Source: an uncultured Algibacter sp.
GTDB taxonomy: Bacteria > Bacteroidota > Bacteroidia > Flavobacteriales > Flavobacteriaceae
NCBI GenBank assembly: GCA_947499935.1
Contig: CANMQH010000013.1
Coordinates: 1-64,000, forward strand
Length of the DNA: 64,000 nt
Direction: 5' to 3'
Every line of letters begins with the position of its first letter. The stretch's first letter is position 1. Below, in pieces: positions 18,440-27,873 of this stretch. The notes beneath the pieces are model-generated. The model made no database searches. It saw only the letters and a list, made by a program, of their open reading frames with translations, and was not told the origin of the DNA. A program made the position numbers and the translations under genes.

Positions 18440-18597
18440 ACCATTTCTGCATTGAAATGACCGTAATAAAACGCCCTTTTTCCCTTTCTACTTCAACATA
18501 AAAAGAAATCGTAACTAAGGCTATGCTTTATTTTTCTATATCGTATAAAGAAAAAAATCATCATTTTCTTTTACAGTAATTTCAATGCAGAAATGGT
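18440..18597. repeat. MITE-like dispersed repeat, copy 2, with perfect 19-bp arms
   Basis: The arm 18440-18458 (ACCATTTCTGCATTGAAAT) is the exact reverse complement of 18579-18597. The 158-bp unit carries the same core words as 256-395 (CGTAATAAAACG, TTTCTACTTCAACATAAAAA). It has no coding potential and fills most of the gap before the lipoprotein gene at 18673. Perfect ends suggest recent or conserved mobility compared with copy 1. Confidence 0.75.
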
Positions 18598-18672
18598 GTA
18601 AAAAAGGTTTTTTTATTAATTACGCAACCATTTAAGGCTTGTAACATCTAATTACAAAGAAATCCGTTTAAC

Positions 18673-19518
18673 ATGAAATCAATTATACTTAAAGTATTTG
18701 TAGCAGTTTTTTTAGGGAACTTATTTTATTCCTGTGATGATGAATCTCAATTACCCATTAATAATTCGCAACATAAAACGAGCTTAAATCAATGGCAAAG
18801 CTTAAAACAAGATCATGGCGATTCGTACAGTTATGAGATAAAAACAGAGTCCGTTTTTGGTTTTGGCTCGTTAACAAAAATTATAGTGAAGAATAATATT
18901 CCTGTTTCTAGAGTTTTTGAATCTTATAATTTATATGATAACGATACGTATTTAGGATGGGAAAATAGAATTATAACAAACGAGTACAGAGAGAACATAA
19001 ACCAATTAAACACTAATAACATAGGAGCTGCTGCTTTAACTATTGATGACTTATATGCACTTTGTCTTAAAGATTACCTGAGTGTAGACGCAAATAGCAA
19101 CAGTATTAATTTTAATGTAGATGATAGCGGTCTTATTAAAGATTGCTATTACATACCCAATGGTTGCCAAGATGATTGCTTATTTGGAATACAAATCACT
19201 AATTTTAAATGGATTATCAATACGTGCAACGTTTCTAACCCCATTGAAAATTTAGCTTGGCTTAAAGAAAAAACACAAGCATTAGAGGTTACACCTCAAG
19301 AAATGCTTAAGTACGTATACGTATCAGAAGGAGAATACATGGACAATACGGTTTATATATTTGCAGATTGTTGTCAACTATGTAATAGTGTCTATATTGT
19401 TTATAACTGCGAAGGCAATACTATTGGCATTATTGGAAACGGCGAAGATTTTATTAGTCCTAGTATTCTTGAAAACGGTATTGTAATATGGAATGCTGAT
19501 AATTCAAGTTGCTTTTAA
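18673..19518 (+). CDS. Cysteine-rich lipoprotein, unknown function
   Basis: The 281-residue product has a lipoprotein signal ending LFYSC. The N-terminal part (LNQWQSLKQDHGDSYSYEIK, then IIVKNNIPVSRVFE) is reminiscent of DUF6174-type lipoproteins, but the match is loose. It has about eleven cysteines, including GCQDDC and DCCQLC clusters in the C-terminal half, which suggests disulfides outside the cytoplasm. It stands alone between the palindromic repeat and the glycosidase gene. I do not recognise a function. Confidence 0.6.
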   Translation: MKSIILKVFVAVFLGNLFYSCDDESQLPINNSQHKTSLNQWQSLKQDHGDSYSYEIKTESVFGFGSLTKIIVKNNIPVSRVFESYNLYDNDTYLGWENRIITNEYRENINQLNTNNIGAAALTIDDLYALCLKDYLSVDANSNSINFNVDDSGLIKDCYYIPNGCQDDCLFGIQITNFKWIINTCNVSNPIENLAWLKEKTQALEVTPQEMLKYVYVSEGEYMDNTVYIFADCCQLCNSVYIVYNCEGNTIGIIGNGEDFISPSILENGIVIWNADNSSCF

Positions 19519-19590
19519 ACTAGATTTTGAAAATATTAAATTAAATTGAGCGTTTATATTTACACTAATAAATCTATGATTTAATAAAAC

Positions 19591-20415
19591 ATGAACAAAG
19601 CTATCATTATTATTGTTTCTCTCTTATACGCCTTAAATATTGCTGCTCAACAAAACCCTAAAACAATACAATGGAAAAATCTAGATAAAGGTTTAGATTT
19701 TGCTGAATACAAATCGCCTAAAAAATCTATTTTGGGTGATCAAATCATTACCATTTTAAAAATTAATCCCAATAATTACGATTTTAATTTATTTAGCGCT
19801 AAGCAAAAAGAAGAACACCCAAGAACCGCAAAAGAATGGTCTAAATCTAAAGACTTAGTAGCTGTTATTAATGCTGGTATGTACCGTATGGATCATGCCA
19901 CAAATTTAGGTTACATGAAGCATTATAATTTTACAAATAACTCTAGAGAAAACAAGGATAACACAATTGTTGCTTTTAACAGAACAGATGCTAGCGTACC
20001 TCAATTTCAAATTATTGATAAAAGTTGCCAAAATTGGGATACCTTAAAAACCAAATACAACTCTTTTAGTCAATCGATTAGAATGGTAGATTGCAACCAA
20101 AAAAATAAGTGGAGTCAACAAAATAAAAAATGGAGTATGGTTGCTATTGGTAAGGATAAAGATGGTAATGCGCTTTTTATTATATCACGTTCGCCTTATA
20201 CTGTACACGATTTTATTGATATTGTTTTACAAGCTCCATTAAAGCTATACAACTTAATGTATTTAGAAGGTGGCCCAGAAGCATCATTTTATCTTAATCA
20301 TCCTAAAAAAGAACTATCGGTTGTTGGAAGTTACGAAACTGGGTTTAATGAAAATGATGAAAATATATCATTCTGGAAAATCCCCAACGTTATTGGTATT
20401 ACTAAAAAACCGTGA
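19591..20415 (+). CDS. Phosphodiester glycosidase family protein (NAGPA domain)
   Basis: The 274-residue product has a signal peptide (about 1-19, ending NIAAQ) and one PF09992-like domain: VAVINAGMYRMD near residue 92, then QSIRMV, and late MYLEGGPEASFYL in place of the usual DGGGS motif. Family members hydrolyse sugar phosphodiesters (the human one uncovers mannose-6-phosphate); the substrate here is unknown. It is a single gene, convergent with the lipB operon over a 35-base gap. Confidence 0.82.
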   Translation: MNKAIIIIVSLLYALNIAAQQNPKTIQWKNLDKGLDFAEYKSPKKSILGDQIITILKINPNNYDFNLFSAKQKEEHPRTAKEWSKSKDLVAVINAGMYRMDHATNLGYMKHYNFTNNSRENKDNTIVAFNRTDASVPQFQIIDKSCQNWDTLKTKYNSFSQSIRMVDCNQKNKWSQQNKKWSMVAIGKDKDGNALFIISRSPYTVHDFIDIVLQAPLKLYNLMYLEGGPEASFYLNHPKKELSVVGSYETGFNENDENISFWKIPNVIGITKKP

Positions 20416-20450
20416 TATTTTGATAAAACATATGTTCCATCATAAATTTT

Positions 20451-20957
20451 TTAAACGTCAACATCTTCATCTTCAGAAAGCCCTTTGATATCGTCTATAG
20501 ATTCTATTTTGTTCTTCAGTTGTAAATACTGAGTTTTTCGGTATAGAAATCCAACTTCGGCAATTAAAAACACACCAAGAGTTAAAAAGAATGTTATTAT
20601 TATAAAAGGCAACACATATTGACTATCAAATTGCATTTGACTGTAAATCTCGTATCTAATAAATAATAGATATATTGAAAACACAATCAATGTTACAGCA
20701 AATATTATATTACCAAGCCAAAACACATTTTTTTCTAAATTAATAACCTCTGGAGTTTTTTTATAAAAACGCAAAGTCTTTACTTGGTATATTACAGATA
20801 AGAAACCTGCACCTGCAAGACCATATGAGATAAGCATACTATACTCAAAACTTTTATTCTGGATTACATGAATTACATAAATGCCGATTACAAAAATACC
20901 AAAAGTTAAAATGGATAATATGAAAAGTATTATTTTTAAACTAAATCCTATTTTCAT
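20451..20957 (-). CDS. Four-helix membrane protein, unknown
   Basis: The 168-residue product has about four transmembrane helices (roughly 5-27, 40-58, 83-103, 118-140) and an acidic C-terminal tail (SEDEDVDV). It matches no family I recognise. It starts 3 bases past the lipB stop, so it is translated from the lipB transcript as its last gene. The linkage may be simple co-transcription. Confidence 0.65.
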   Translation of the reverse strand: MKIGFSLKIILFILSILTFGIFVIGIYVIHVIQNKSFEYSMLISYGLAGAGFLSVIYQVKTLRFYKKTPEVINLEKNVFWLGNIIFAVTLIVFSIYLLFIRYEIYSQMQFDSQYVLPFIIITFFLTLGVFLIAEVGFLYRKTQYLQLKNKIESIDDIKGLSEDEDVDV

Positions 20958-20960
20958 TAT

Positions 20961-21668
20961 TTAATTTGATTCAATAAACTCTGCCTCAAAAAGCTTAGAA
21001 AAATGTTTAAGTAACTTCTCTTTAACTTCGTCCTCATTAATTTTTTTTTGATTTAATTCTACATGCAAAGAGGTTACTGCTTTACCACGAATACCACAAG
21101 GTACTATGTTATCAAAATATCCCAAATCGGCATTTACATTAAGTGCAAACCCATGCATGGTTACCCAACGACTTGCCCGAACACCCATAGCACATATTTT
21201 ACGAGCAAATGGTGTACCTACATCTAACCAAACACCAGTTTCTCCTGGGCTACGCTCAGTTTTTAATCCATATTCTGCTAGAGTAAGAATAATCATTTCT
21301 TCTAGAAACCTAAGGTACTTGTGTATATCTGTAAAAAAATTTTCTAAATCTAGAATAGGGTATCCAACTATTTGTCCAGGTCCATGATACGTGATGTCTC
21401 CACCCCTATTAATTTTGTAAAATGTTGCGTTTTTTTCGGCTAGTTGCTTTTCGTTTAATAGTAGATTTGATAAATCACCACTTTTACCCAAAGTATATAC
21501 ATGCGGATGCTCTACAAACAAGAAATGATTTTTTGTTTCTAAATTAGCACCTTCTCTCCTATTCCTTATCTTATCGATAACAATATCTTTAAATAGTTGT
21601 TCTTGATAATCCCAAGTTAGCTTGTAATCTTTATTACCTAAGTCTTGAAGTTGGATTTGTTTATTCAT
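20961..21668 (-). CDS. lipB: Octanoyltransferase LipB
   Basis: It moves octanoyl groups from acyl carrier protein to lipoyl domains, the first step of lipoate synthesis. The signature RGGDITYHGPGQIVGYP is present (from residue 88), as are the catalytic lysine K157 (FARKICAMG) and acyl-cysteine C191 (VPCGIRGKAVTSL). I start at the ATG at 21668; a TTG at 21674 is less likely. It overlaps the upstream lipoprotein gene by 8 bases, so the two are translationally coupled. No lipA lies in this window. Confidence 0.93.
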   Translation of the reverse strand: MNKQIQLQDLGNKDYKLTWDYQEQLFKDIVIDKIRNRREGANLETKNHFLFVEHPHVYTLGKSGDLSNLLLNEKQLAEKNATFYKINRGGDITYHGPGQIVGYPILDLENFFTDIHKYLRFLEEMIILTLAEYGLKTERSPGETGVWLDVGTPFARKICAMGVRASRWVTMHGFALNVNADLGYFDNIVPCGIRGKAVTSLHVELNQKKINEDEVKEKLLKHFSKLFEAEFIESN

Positions 21669-22452
21669 CTTCAAATTGAATATTAATATCTAAAGCATTG
21701 GGGCTTTTTATAAAATCTACCCAACCCGCTTTGTATGTTATCGTCTTTTTATCTGCCGATAGACTAGCATCTTTAGCTGTGTGCGATTTTATTTTTTTAG
21801 GAAAAGTATATTCAACTATATAATAGGACTCTTTAAAATAATCTATAAATTGATTATCGCTCTCATCAAAAGTAGCGTCTTCTTCATTTGGAGTCTCATT
21901 TATGGTGGTTAATCTTGAGAATACTTTATCGGTAAGGTCGTAATTAACTTCGTTTTTATCGTTTTCCATAAACTTACCTATAGGCGATGCTTTTTTCATG
22001 GCACCAACTTGGTCATTTTGAGCATTTAAACTTTTGGCCTTTTCTAACTTTTCTTGTATACCCACTAAATCATTAACAGACGGGAAGTCCATCCCTATAC
22101 CAAAACTAAACACGTTTTCATCTTCGTTCACTTTCATGGTCATAAACATATCTTTTACCATCTGCATGGCCAATTGTTTTTCTTCTGATAATTGTGCGAT
22201 GCTGTCTTTAAATTGCACCATCATGTCTTTAAAAACCATGGTGGTATCTACAACTTTACCTTGTTTTTTATTTTTTATAGTGTCGTTAGAAACACCTTCG
22301 CTAAAAGCTCCTTTCATTTGTTTAAACGCACCGCCCATATCGTAGCTCATTAAAAATTTTCCTGTACCATCTTCTTTAAAAACAATACGCTCTTTTATGG
22401 TACAACTTGTTAAACTAAAAATAATAACAATAATCGCCAGATACAATCTCAT
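21661..22452 (-). CDS. Conserved lipoprotein upstream of lipB
   Basis: The 263-residue product has a lipoprotein signal (IIFSLTSC, Cys about residue 17). It continues KERIVFKEDGTGKFLMSYDMG, then a helical stretch to about residue 150, and ends in strand-rich sequence. The pattern recalls flavobacterial lipoproteins of unknown function. It is the first gene of a three-gene operon with lipB, with a TATCTTTG promoter box 32 bases upstream. I see no enzyme motif. Confidence 0.7.
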   Translation of the reverse strand: MRLYLAIIVIIFSLTSCTIKERIVFKEDGTGKFLMSYDMGGAFKQMKGAFSEGVSNDTIKNKKQGKVVDTTMVFKDMMVQFKDSIAQLSEEKQLAMQMVKDMFMTMKVNEDENVFSFGIGMDFPSVNDLVGIQEKLEKAKSLNAQNDQVGAMKKASPIGKFMENDKNEVNYDLTDKVFSRLTTINETPNEEDATFDESDNQFIDYFKESYYIVEYTFPKKIKSHTAKDASLSADKKTITYKAGWVDFIKSPNALDINIQFEDE

Positions 22453-22483
22453 ATTTATAAAAACACTTAATTAATTTATAACG

Positions 22484-22491
22484 CAAAGATA
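22484..22491 (-). promoter_or_regulatory. -7 box of the lipoprotein-lipB operon
   Basis: Read on the minus strand this is TATCTTTG, a perfect TAnnTTTG box, 32 bases upstream of the start at 22452. The same word precedes lysS. I find no TTG at the usual -33 distance. Confidence 0.5.
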
Positions 22492-22536
22492 CAATTAATG
22501 CCAAATAGATACTGTATTAAAACTTTAAGCTATGAT

Positions 22537-22695
22537 TTAATTATTAGGGTTATTAATTATAACTAAAGCTGCTATAACGCCTGGTACCCAACCAAAAGGC
22601 CATAGTAAAAATACAATAATAATGGAGCCACAACCTTTATCGATAACAGCTAATGGTGGACAAATAATAGATAGTATAACGCGCCAGATACTCAT
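22537..22695 (-). CDS. YqaE/Pmp3 family small membrane protein
   Basis: This 52-residue product starts MSIWRVILSIICPPLAVIDK and continues GCGSIIIVFLLWPFGWVPG. CPPLAV and FGWVPG-type turns between two hydrophobic helices are the hallmark of the YqaE/Pmp3 (UPF0057) family, which affects membrane potential and stress tolerance in yeast and plants. Its size is normal for the family. The gene stands alone between the lipB operon and the repeat at 22787. Confidence 0.88.
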   Translation of the reverse strand: MSIWRVILSIICPPLAVIDKGCGSIIIVFLLWPFGWVPGVIAALVIINNPNN

Positions 22696-22786
22696 GTGTA
22701 TGTATATTTAAAAATGATATTTTATTTATTTGACTACAAAACCCCATAATTGTTACACTTACTTATTAGATAAGCACGGACCTAAC

Positions 22787-22882
22787 CGCGTTAGGGATTG
22801 CAGTGAAAAGCCCACAGTGAGGCACGAACGAGGACTTGTAACGTAAAGCCCGACGCCGACCAAAGGAGGCGTAACGCCCTAA
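22787..22882. repeat. GTTAGGG...CCCTAA dispersed repeat, copy 2
   Basis: It begins CGCGTTAGGGATTG (TTAGGG at 22791-22796) and ends GGCGTAACGCCCTAA (CCCTAA at 22877-22882). It shares GTGAAAAGCCC, AAAGCCCGAC and GACCAAAGGAGG with 645-741. It is GC-rich for this genome and sits 41 bases before the lysS promoter box. Confidence 0.72.
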
Positions 22883-22923
22883 AAAATCATAATTCAATAA
22901 TCGATAAACGTAAATCAAATGTT

Positions 22924-22931
22924 TATCTTTG
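22924..22931 (+). promoter_or_regulatory. -7 box of lysS
   Basis: TATCTTTG fits TAnnTTTG exactly and lies 32 bases before the lysS ATG. No clear TTG stands at the expected -33 distance. Confidence 0.5.
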
Positions 22932-22963
22932 TGGCTTTAAAATTTATACCTAGATATTAGATT

Positions 22964-24655
22964 ATGTCGCAATTATCAGAGCAAGAACTTGTACGAAGAG
23001 AGAAGTTAGTAAAATTACGTGAGTTAGGGATAAATCCCTATCCAGCAGATTTATACCCAGTAAATCATACCTCAAAACAGATTGAAGAGCAATTTGAAGA
23101 TGGTAAAAAAGTTATTATAGCTGGTAGATTGATGATGATTAAAGTGCAAGGAAAAGCGAGTTTTGCACAAATACAAGACGCCGAAGGTAAAATACAGGTG
23201 TATTTTAATCGTGATGAAATTTGTCTTGGTGATGATAAAGATAAATACAACTACGTTTTTAAAAAATTACTAGATTTTGGTGATTTTATTGGTATTGAAG
23301 GCGAATTATTTACCACTCAAGTTGGTGAAAAAACAGTGATGGTTAAAGATTTTACTTTACTAAGCAAAGCCTTAAAGCCATTACCTATGCCAAAAGAAAA
23401 AGATGGTATTGTATATGATGCTTTTACTGATCCAGAACAACGTTACAGACAACGTTATGCAGATTTGGTTGTAAACCCAAAAGTTAAAGACGTTTTTGTT
23501 AAACGGACTAAGCTATTTAATGCTATGCGGTCATTTTTTAATGACTCTGGATATTTTGAGGTAGAAACACCTGTTTTACAACCTATTCCTGGTGGCGCTG
23601 CTGCTAGACCTTTTATTACACATCACAATGCTTTGGATATTCCTTTGTATATGCGAATTGCAAACGAGTTATATCTTAAACGATTAATTGTTGGTGGTTT
23701 TGATGGTGTTTACGAGTTTTCTAAAAACTTTAGAAACGAGGGGATGGATAGAACCCATAATCCAGAATTTACCGCTATGGAAATTTACGTAGCATATAAG
23801 GATTACAATTGGATGATGGATTTTTGCGAACGTTTATTAGAGCATTGCGCCATAGCTGTTAATGGCACATCTAAAGCTACTTTTGGCGAGCATGAAATAG
23901 ATTTTAAAGCACCCTATGCGCGTATAACCATGGCAGATTCCATCAAACATTTTACAGGGTTTGATATTACTGGAAAAAGTGAAGACGATATTAGACAGGC
24001 TGCTAAAGATTTAGGCATTGAGGTTGATGCGACCATGGGTAAAGGCAAATTAATTGATGAGATTTTTGGAGAAAAATGTGAAGGCAATTATATACAACCT
24101 ACGTTTATAACAGACTACCCAAAAGAAATGAGTCCGCTTTGTAAAGAACATCGTGAAAACCCAGAGCTTACCGAACGTTTTGAGCTTATGGTTTGTGGTA
24201 AAGAAATTGCGAATGCATATTCTGAACTTAATGACCCTATAGACCAACGTGAACGTTTTGAACACCAACTTAAATTAGCTGCCAAAGGTGATGATGAGGC
24301 TACCGAATTTATAGATCATGATTTTTTACGTGCTCTAGAATATGGTATGCCACCAACTTCGGGTATGGGTATTGGCATGGATAGATTAATTATGTTTTTA
24401 ACCAATAACCAGTCTATACAGGAGGTTTTATTTTTTCCGCAAATGCGACCAGAAAAGAAAGCCTTAGCCATTAGTGACGAAGGTAAAGCAGTTTTTGAAA
24501 TTTTGAAGAAGGCAGAAAAATTAGCCTTGGCAGATTTAAAAACACAATCTGGCTTATCTAATAAAAAATGGGATAAGACTATTAAAGAACTTACAAAAAA
24601 CAACCTTGCTAAGGTTGAAAAGACTGATGATGGGTTGTTTGTTGAAGTTGTTTAA
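22964..24655 (+). CDS. lysS: Lysyl-tRNA synthetase, class II
   Basis: It charges tRNA(Lys) with lysine. The 563-residue product has an N-terminal OB-fold (about 50-145, with [17 protein letters not shown]), then the class II core with motif 1 (near [11 protein letters not shown]), motif 2 ([24 protein letters not shown]) and motif 3 ([15 protein letters not shown]). The last 65 residues form a Lys-rich extension common in Bacteroidetes. The last 54 bases are copied downstream at 24925-24978. Confidence 0.96.
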   Translation: MSQLSEQELVRREKLVKLRELGINPYPADLYPVNHTSKQIEEQFEDGKKVIIAGRLMMIKVQGKASFAQIQDAEGKIQVYFNRDEICLGDDKDKYNYVFKKLLDFGDFIGIEGELFTTQVGEKTVMVKDFTLLSKALKPLPMPKEKDGIVYDAFTDPEQRYRQRYADLVVNPKVKDVFVKRTKLFNAMRSFFNDSGYFEVETPVLQPIPGGAAARPFITHHNALDIPLYMRIANELYLKRLIVGGFDGVYEFSKNFRNEGMDRTHNPEFTAMEIYVAYKDYNWMMDFCERLLEHCAIAVNGTSKATFGEHEIDFKAPYARITMADSIKHFTGFDITGKSEDDIRQAAKDLGIEVDATMGKGKLIDEIFGEKCEGNYIQPTFITDYPKEMSPLCKEHRENPELTERFELMVCGKEIANAYSELNDPIDQRERFEHQLKLAAKGDDEATEFIDHDFLRALEYGMPPTSGMGIGMDRLIMFLTNNQSIQEVLFFPQMRPEKKALAISDEGKAVFEILKKAEKLALADLKTQSGLSNKKWDKTIKELTKNNLAKVEKTDDGLFVEVV

Positions 24656-24677
24656 AATTTCGCAAATAAATACATCA

Positions 24678-24713
24678 AAAAAGCCAGTAATCTTAAGAGA
24701 TTACTGGCTTTTT
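24678..24713 (+). terminator. lysS terminator
   Basis: The 16-bp perfect stem (24678-24693 with 24698-24713), TAAG loop and T-run form a strong intrinsic terminator, 22 bases past the lysS stop. It is copied in the downstream duplicate. Confidence 0.9.
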
Positions 24714-24924
24714 AACTAACTAACCAACTAAATCTTTTTATTCCTTTTCTTAACTCATTTATATGTTTTTAATTAAAATACACTCAAATAGACGCTGTAA
24801 AAACAATAACATAACATAGTTTTAGAAACTTTAACACTAATACTTGAGTTTTGTGTTTTTTTTAAGAAACCTAACCTGTTTAATAAAATTAAGACAAAAA
24901 AGACTATTTAATAGTTTACAAAAC

Positions 24925-24978
24925 AACCTTGTTATGATTAAAAAGACTAATTATGGGCTATTTGTTGAGGTGGTTTAA
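24925..24978 (+). pseudogene. Fossil copy of the lysS 3' end
   Basis: Read in frame this gives NLVMIKKTNYGLFVEVV then stop, against [17 protein letters not shown] at the end of lysS. There is no start codon or upstream synthetase frame, so it cannot make a protein. The flanking DNA on both sides also matches, so this is a tandem DNA duplication and not a gene fragment inserted from elsewhere. Confidence 0.85.
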
Positions 24979-24999
24979 AACTTCATAAATAACACATCA

Positions 25000-25035
25000 A
25001 AAAAGCCAGTAACCTTAAGAGATTACTGGCTTTTT
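25000..25035 (+). terminator. Duplicated lysS terminator
   Basis: Same stem-loop as at 24678-24713 with one mismatch (C in place of T at 25013), same TAAG loop and T-run. It could catch transcripts that read through the first terminator. The following stretch (25020-25101) is identical to 24698-24779. Confidence 0.8.
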
Positions 25036-25404
25036 AACTAACTAACCAACTAAATCTTTTTATTCCTTTTCTTAACTCATTTATATGTTTTTAATTAAAG
25101 TACACACAAATAGACGTTGCAAAAACAAGAACATAACATAGCTTTAGATATTTTAGCACTAATGACTTGAATTTTGTGTTTTCTTTAAGACATGAATATC
25201 AGTATGTTAATGAATTTAAGAAAATTGAGGTTTTTAAACATACTTTTGTTAAAATTTAGTCATCTATTTTAAGTTAAAAATAATATTAAAAAGACTTTAA
25301 ACTATTCTATTTTTTTCAGTCTTATCTTAACTATTTTTAACACCAAACTATTAAATAAGTCGTTATATTTAATATTAAAATAACGCACTATATAGCCTGC
25401 ATAT

Positions 25405-27873
25405 ATGATAAAGAAAACTGTATTATTTATTTGTGTTTTAGCACTAGTATCGTTTACATTCAGTAATAATTTTAGAGAACTTGTTATTAATAAATTAAAT
25501 GAGTATTCAAATAATCATCCAGAAAAAATATATTTACAAACAGACAAACCTTATTATGCTCTGGGTGACGATATTTGGTATACCGCTTATTTAATTAACG
25601 GTATTACTCATAAAAAAACCAATAAAAGTCGTGTTGTTTATGTAGAGTTAGTAAACCCTCAAGACAGTGTTGTATTAAAGAAACAGCTATATACCAATGA
25701 CATAAGTGTTGCTGGAGATTTTAAAATAACAGGAGCATTAAGACCTGGCAATTATATGCTTAGAGCTTACACAAACTATATGCGAAATAAAGATGCTGAT
25801 TATTTTTTTAAGAAAGAAATCCCCATCTGGAATGTTATAGAAAATGATAGTATAAGTAAATCTAAAGTTTCATTCAATAACAACGCAGAATCTGAAACAC
25901 TTATGCCACGACCAGACATTAGCTTTTACCCTGAGGGAGGATATTTAATTAACGGCTTAATCTCTAAAGTTGGTATCAAAGTTAAAGATGCATATTATAG
26001 CAATCATAGTTTAAGCGGTACCATTAATGATTCTGACGATAATATAATTGCTTCCTTTAAAACATTTAAATATGGATTGGCTGTAATTTCGTTAAAACCA
26101 GAAATAGGCAAAACCTATTACGCTAGCGTAAATATTAATAATAAAACCATAACATACCCCTTACCAAAAACGCTACCTAATGGCTATAATTTAAATATTG
26201 TAAACAATGGTAATCAAATTGTTTTAAAAACAAATTCTAATACAGATATTGGTTTAAAAAACACTTTTCTTGTAGCACACCAAAGAGGCCAAATTATATT
26301 TGAAAGGCTATTAACCGAAACATCCAATTCTTTTATCATAAAACTAAATACAACAGCACTTCCTGAGGGTGTTACCAACTTTACATTGTTTGATAGTAAT
26401 GGAAAACCTGTTTGCGAGCGTTTAGTCTATATAGACAATCTTAACGAAGACATTAAAGTTAATCTAAATATCGATAAAAAAACACCAAAAACTAGAGACC
26501 AAGTTGCGCTGCAATTGGCATTAAAAGACAAATCTGGCAATCCAATTTCTGGTAATTTCTCTATGTCTATTACCGATACCGATGTTATTGGGCAAAGCAC
26601 AAAATCAGAAAATATTAAAACGTACCTTTTATTAAACTCAGATTTAAGAGGCCAGATTAATGAACCTGGTTATTTCTTTGAAAAAGAAAACGACCCCAAA
26701 AGACGCTATTTATTAGATTTAGTTATGCTAACACATGGTTGGAGACGTTTTACATGGAACGATATTTTATATAATAAACAACTTGAAAAAAACAATTATC
26801 AGCCAGAAACAGGCATATATATTACGGGACATACTAGTGCGCTAAAAGGAGATAGACAGCAAATACCTGCGGCTACCAGACTAACTCTAATGGTAGAAAC
26901 GCCATACCAAGAAAAAAAACAAACAGCATCCAACGGCACCTTTAAATATGGTCCTTTTATTTTTAACGATACCATCCCCACATTAATTGAAGCTAGGGTT
27001 AAAGATTTTAAATCTGATACTAACCGAAAAAACAGATTTGTTTCTATTTTTTTAGATGAAGAATTTAACAATAGTCCAAAAGTTAATAGAGCTAAAGTTT
27101 TAAAACCTCATTTGGGTGATAGTATTCAAATAAATAATTTTATAAATCAGGCTGAAAAAATCTCTAAAATTGATGCTGAATTTTTAAAATCTGCTAGATT
27201 ATTAGATGAGGTTGTTATTACTGCACAAAGAAAATCAGACGACGACAAAAGGCGTGAAGAACTAAATGGCAGAACAGACTACGGTGCTCCAACAAACAGG
27301 TTGGATATGCGAGATTTTGAAAACCAAGACAATCTTACCATTTTAGATTTACTAAACACCTTACCAGGTGTAACCTCAACAAACGATTCGATATCAATTA
27401 GAGGGCAAGGTACGCCTAGAATTTTTTTAGATGGCATACCAGCACAACTACAAGACATAAGTTTTGTAACCGCAGCCGAAGTAGATTTTATTGATGTTTT
27501 AAAAGGTGCAGACGCAGCCTTTTTTAGCGGTGCTGGAAATGGAGTCATTGCTATATATTCTAGAACTGGCGCAAATATTAGAACGACAAACATAAAACGT
27601 AAACCAGGGATTATAGATTTTAAAGCTATTGGCTTTTACACAGCTAGACAATTTTATGCTCCAGACCACATTAACGGGTTTGATGAAGCTTTAAAACCAG
27701 ATATTAGAACAACATTACATTGGGAGCCAAAAATAACACTAACAAGCCAGGCTAATACCGCTAAAATTTCATTTTTTACCAGCGATGCTAAAAGCAACTA
27801 TGCAATTAAAATTGAAGGCATAACAGATACTGGAATTCCTATACATCATTTATCAACTTTTGAGGTACGGTAA
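25405..27873 (+). CDS. MG2-domain protein with TonB-plug domain, no barrel
   Basis: The 822-residue product has a signal peptide (about 1-20). An MG2-like macroglobulin domain follows (YLQTDKPYYALGDDIWYTAYLING, about 45-130), then further beta-sandwich domains (to about 590) and a plug-like domain (about 600-735: LDEVVITAQRK, ILDLLNTLPGVTSTNDSISIRG, RIFLDGIPA, DVLKGADAAFFSGAGNGVIAIYS). It ends without a 22-strand barrel, so it is not a complete receptor. Such fusions occur in Bacteroidetes; the role is unknown. Its stop abuts the stop of the convergent gene. Confidence 0.75.
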   Translation: MIKKTVLFICVLALVSFTFSNNFRELVINKLNEYSNNHPEKIYLQTDKPYYALGDDIWYTAYLINGITHKKTNKSRVVYVELVNPQDSVVLKKQLYTNDISVAGDFKITGALRPGNYMLRAYTNYMRNKDADYFFKKEIPIWNVIENDSISKSKVSFNNNAESETLMPRPDISFYPEGGYLINGLISKVGIKVKDAYYSNHSLSGTINDSDDNIIASFKTFKYGLAVISLKPEIGKTYYASVNINNKTITYPLPKTLPNGYNLNIVNNGNQIVLKTNSNTDIGLKNTFLVAHQRGQIIFERLLTETSNSFIIKLNTTALPEGVTNFTLFDSNGKPVCERLVYIDNLNEDIKVNLNIDKKTPKTRDQVALQLALKDKSGNPISGNFSMSITDTDVIGQSTKSENIKTYLLLNSDLRGQINEPGYFFEKENDPKRRYLLDLVMLTHGWRRFTWNDILYNKQLEKNNYQPETGIYITGHTSALKGDRQQIPAATRLTLMVETPYQEKKQTASNGTFKYGPFIFNDTIPTLIEARVKDFKSDTNRKNRFVSIFLDEEFNNSPKVNRAKVLKPHLGDSIQINNFINQAEKISKIDAEFLKSARLLDEVVITAQRKSDDDKRREELNGRTDYGAPTNRLDMRDFENQDNLTILDLLNTLPGVTSTNDSISIRGQGTPRIFLDGIPAQLQDISFVTAAEVDFIDVLKGADAAFFSGAGNGVIAIYSRTGANIRTTNIKRKPGIIDFKAIGFYTARQFYAPDHINGFDEALKPDIRTTLHWEPKITLTSQANTAKISFFTSDAKSNYAIKIEGITDTGIPIHHLSTFEVR

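Larger units (their letters stand above)
24656..25404. other. Gene-free 749-base gap holding a tandem duplication
   Basis: Most of this gap is two related copies of one unit. Copy A is about 24577-24881 (including the lysS end), copy B about 24900-25190, offset 322-323 bases. From 25190 to 25404 the sequence is AT-rich and I see nothing but the likely promoter region of the gene at 25405. Confidence 0.8.
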
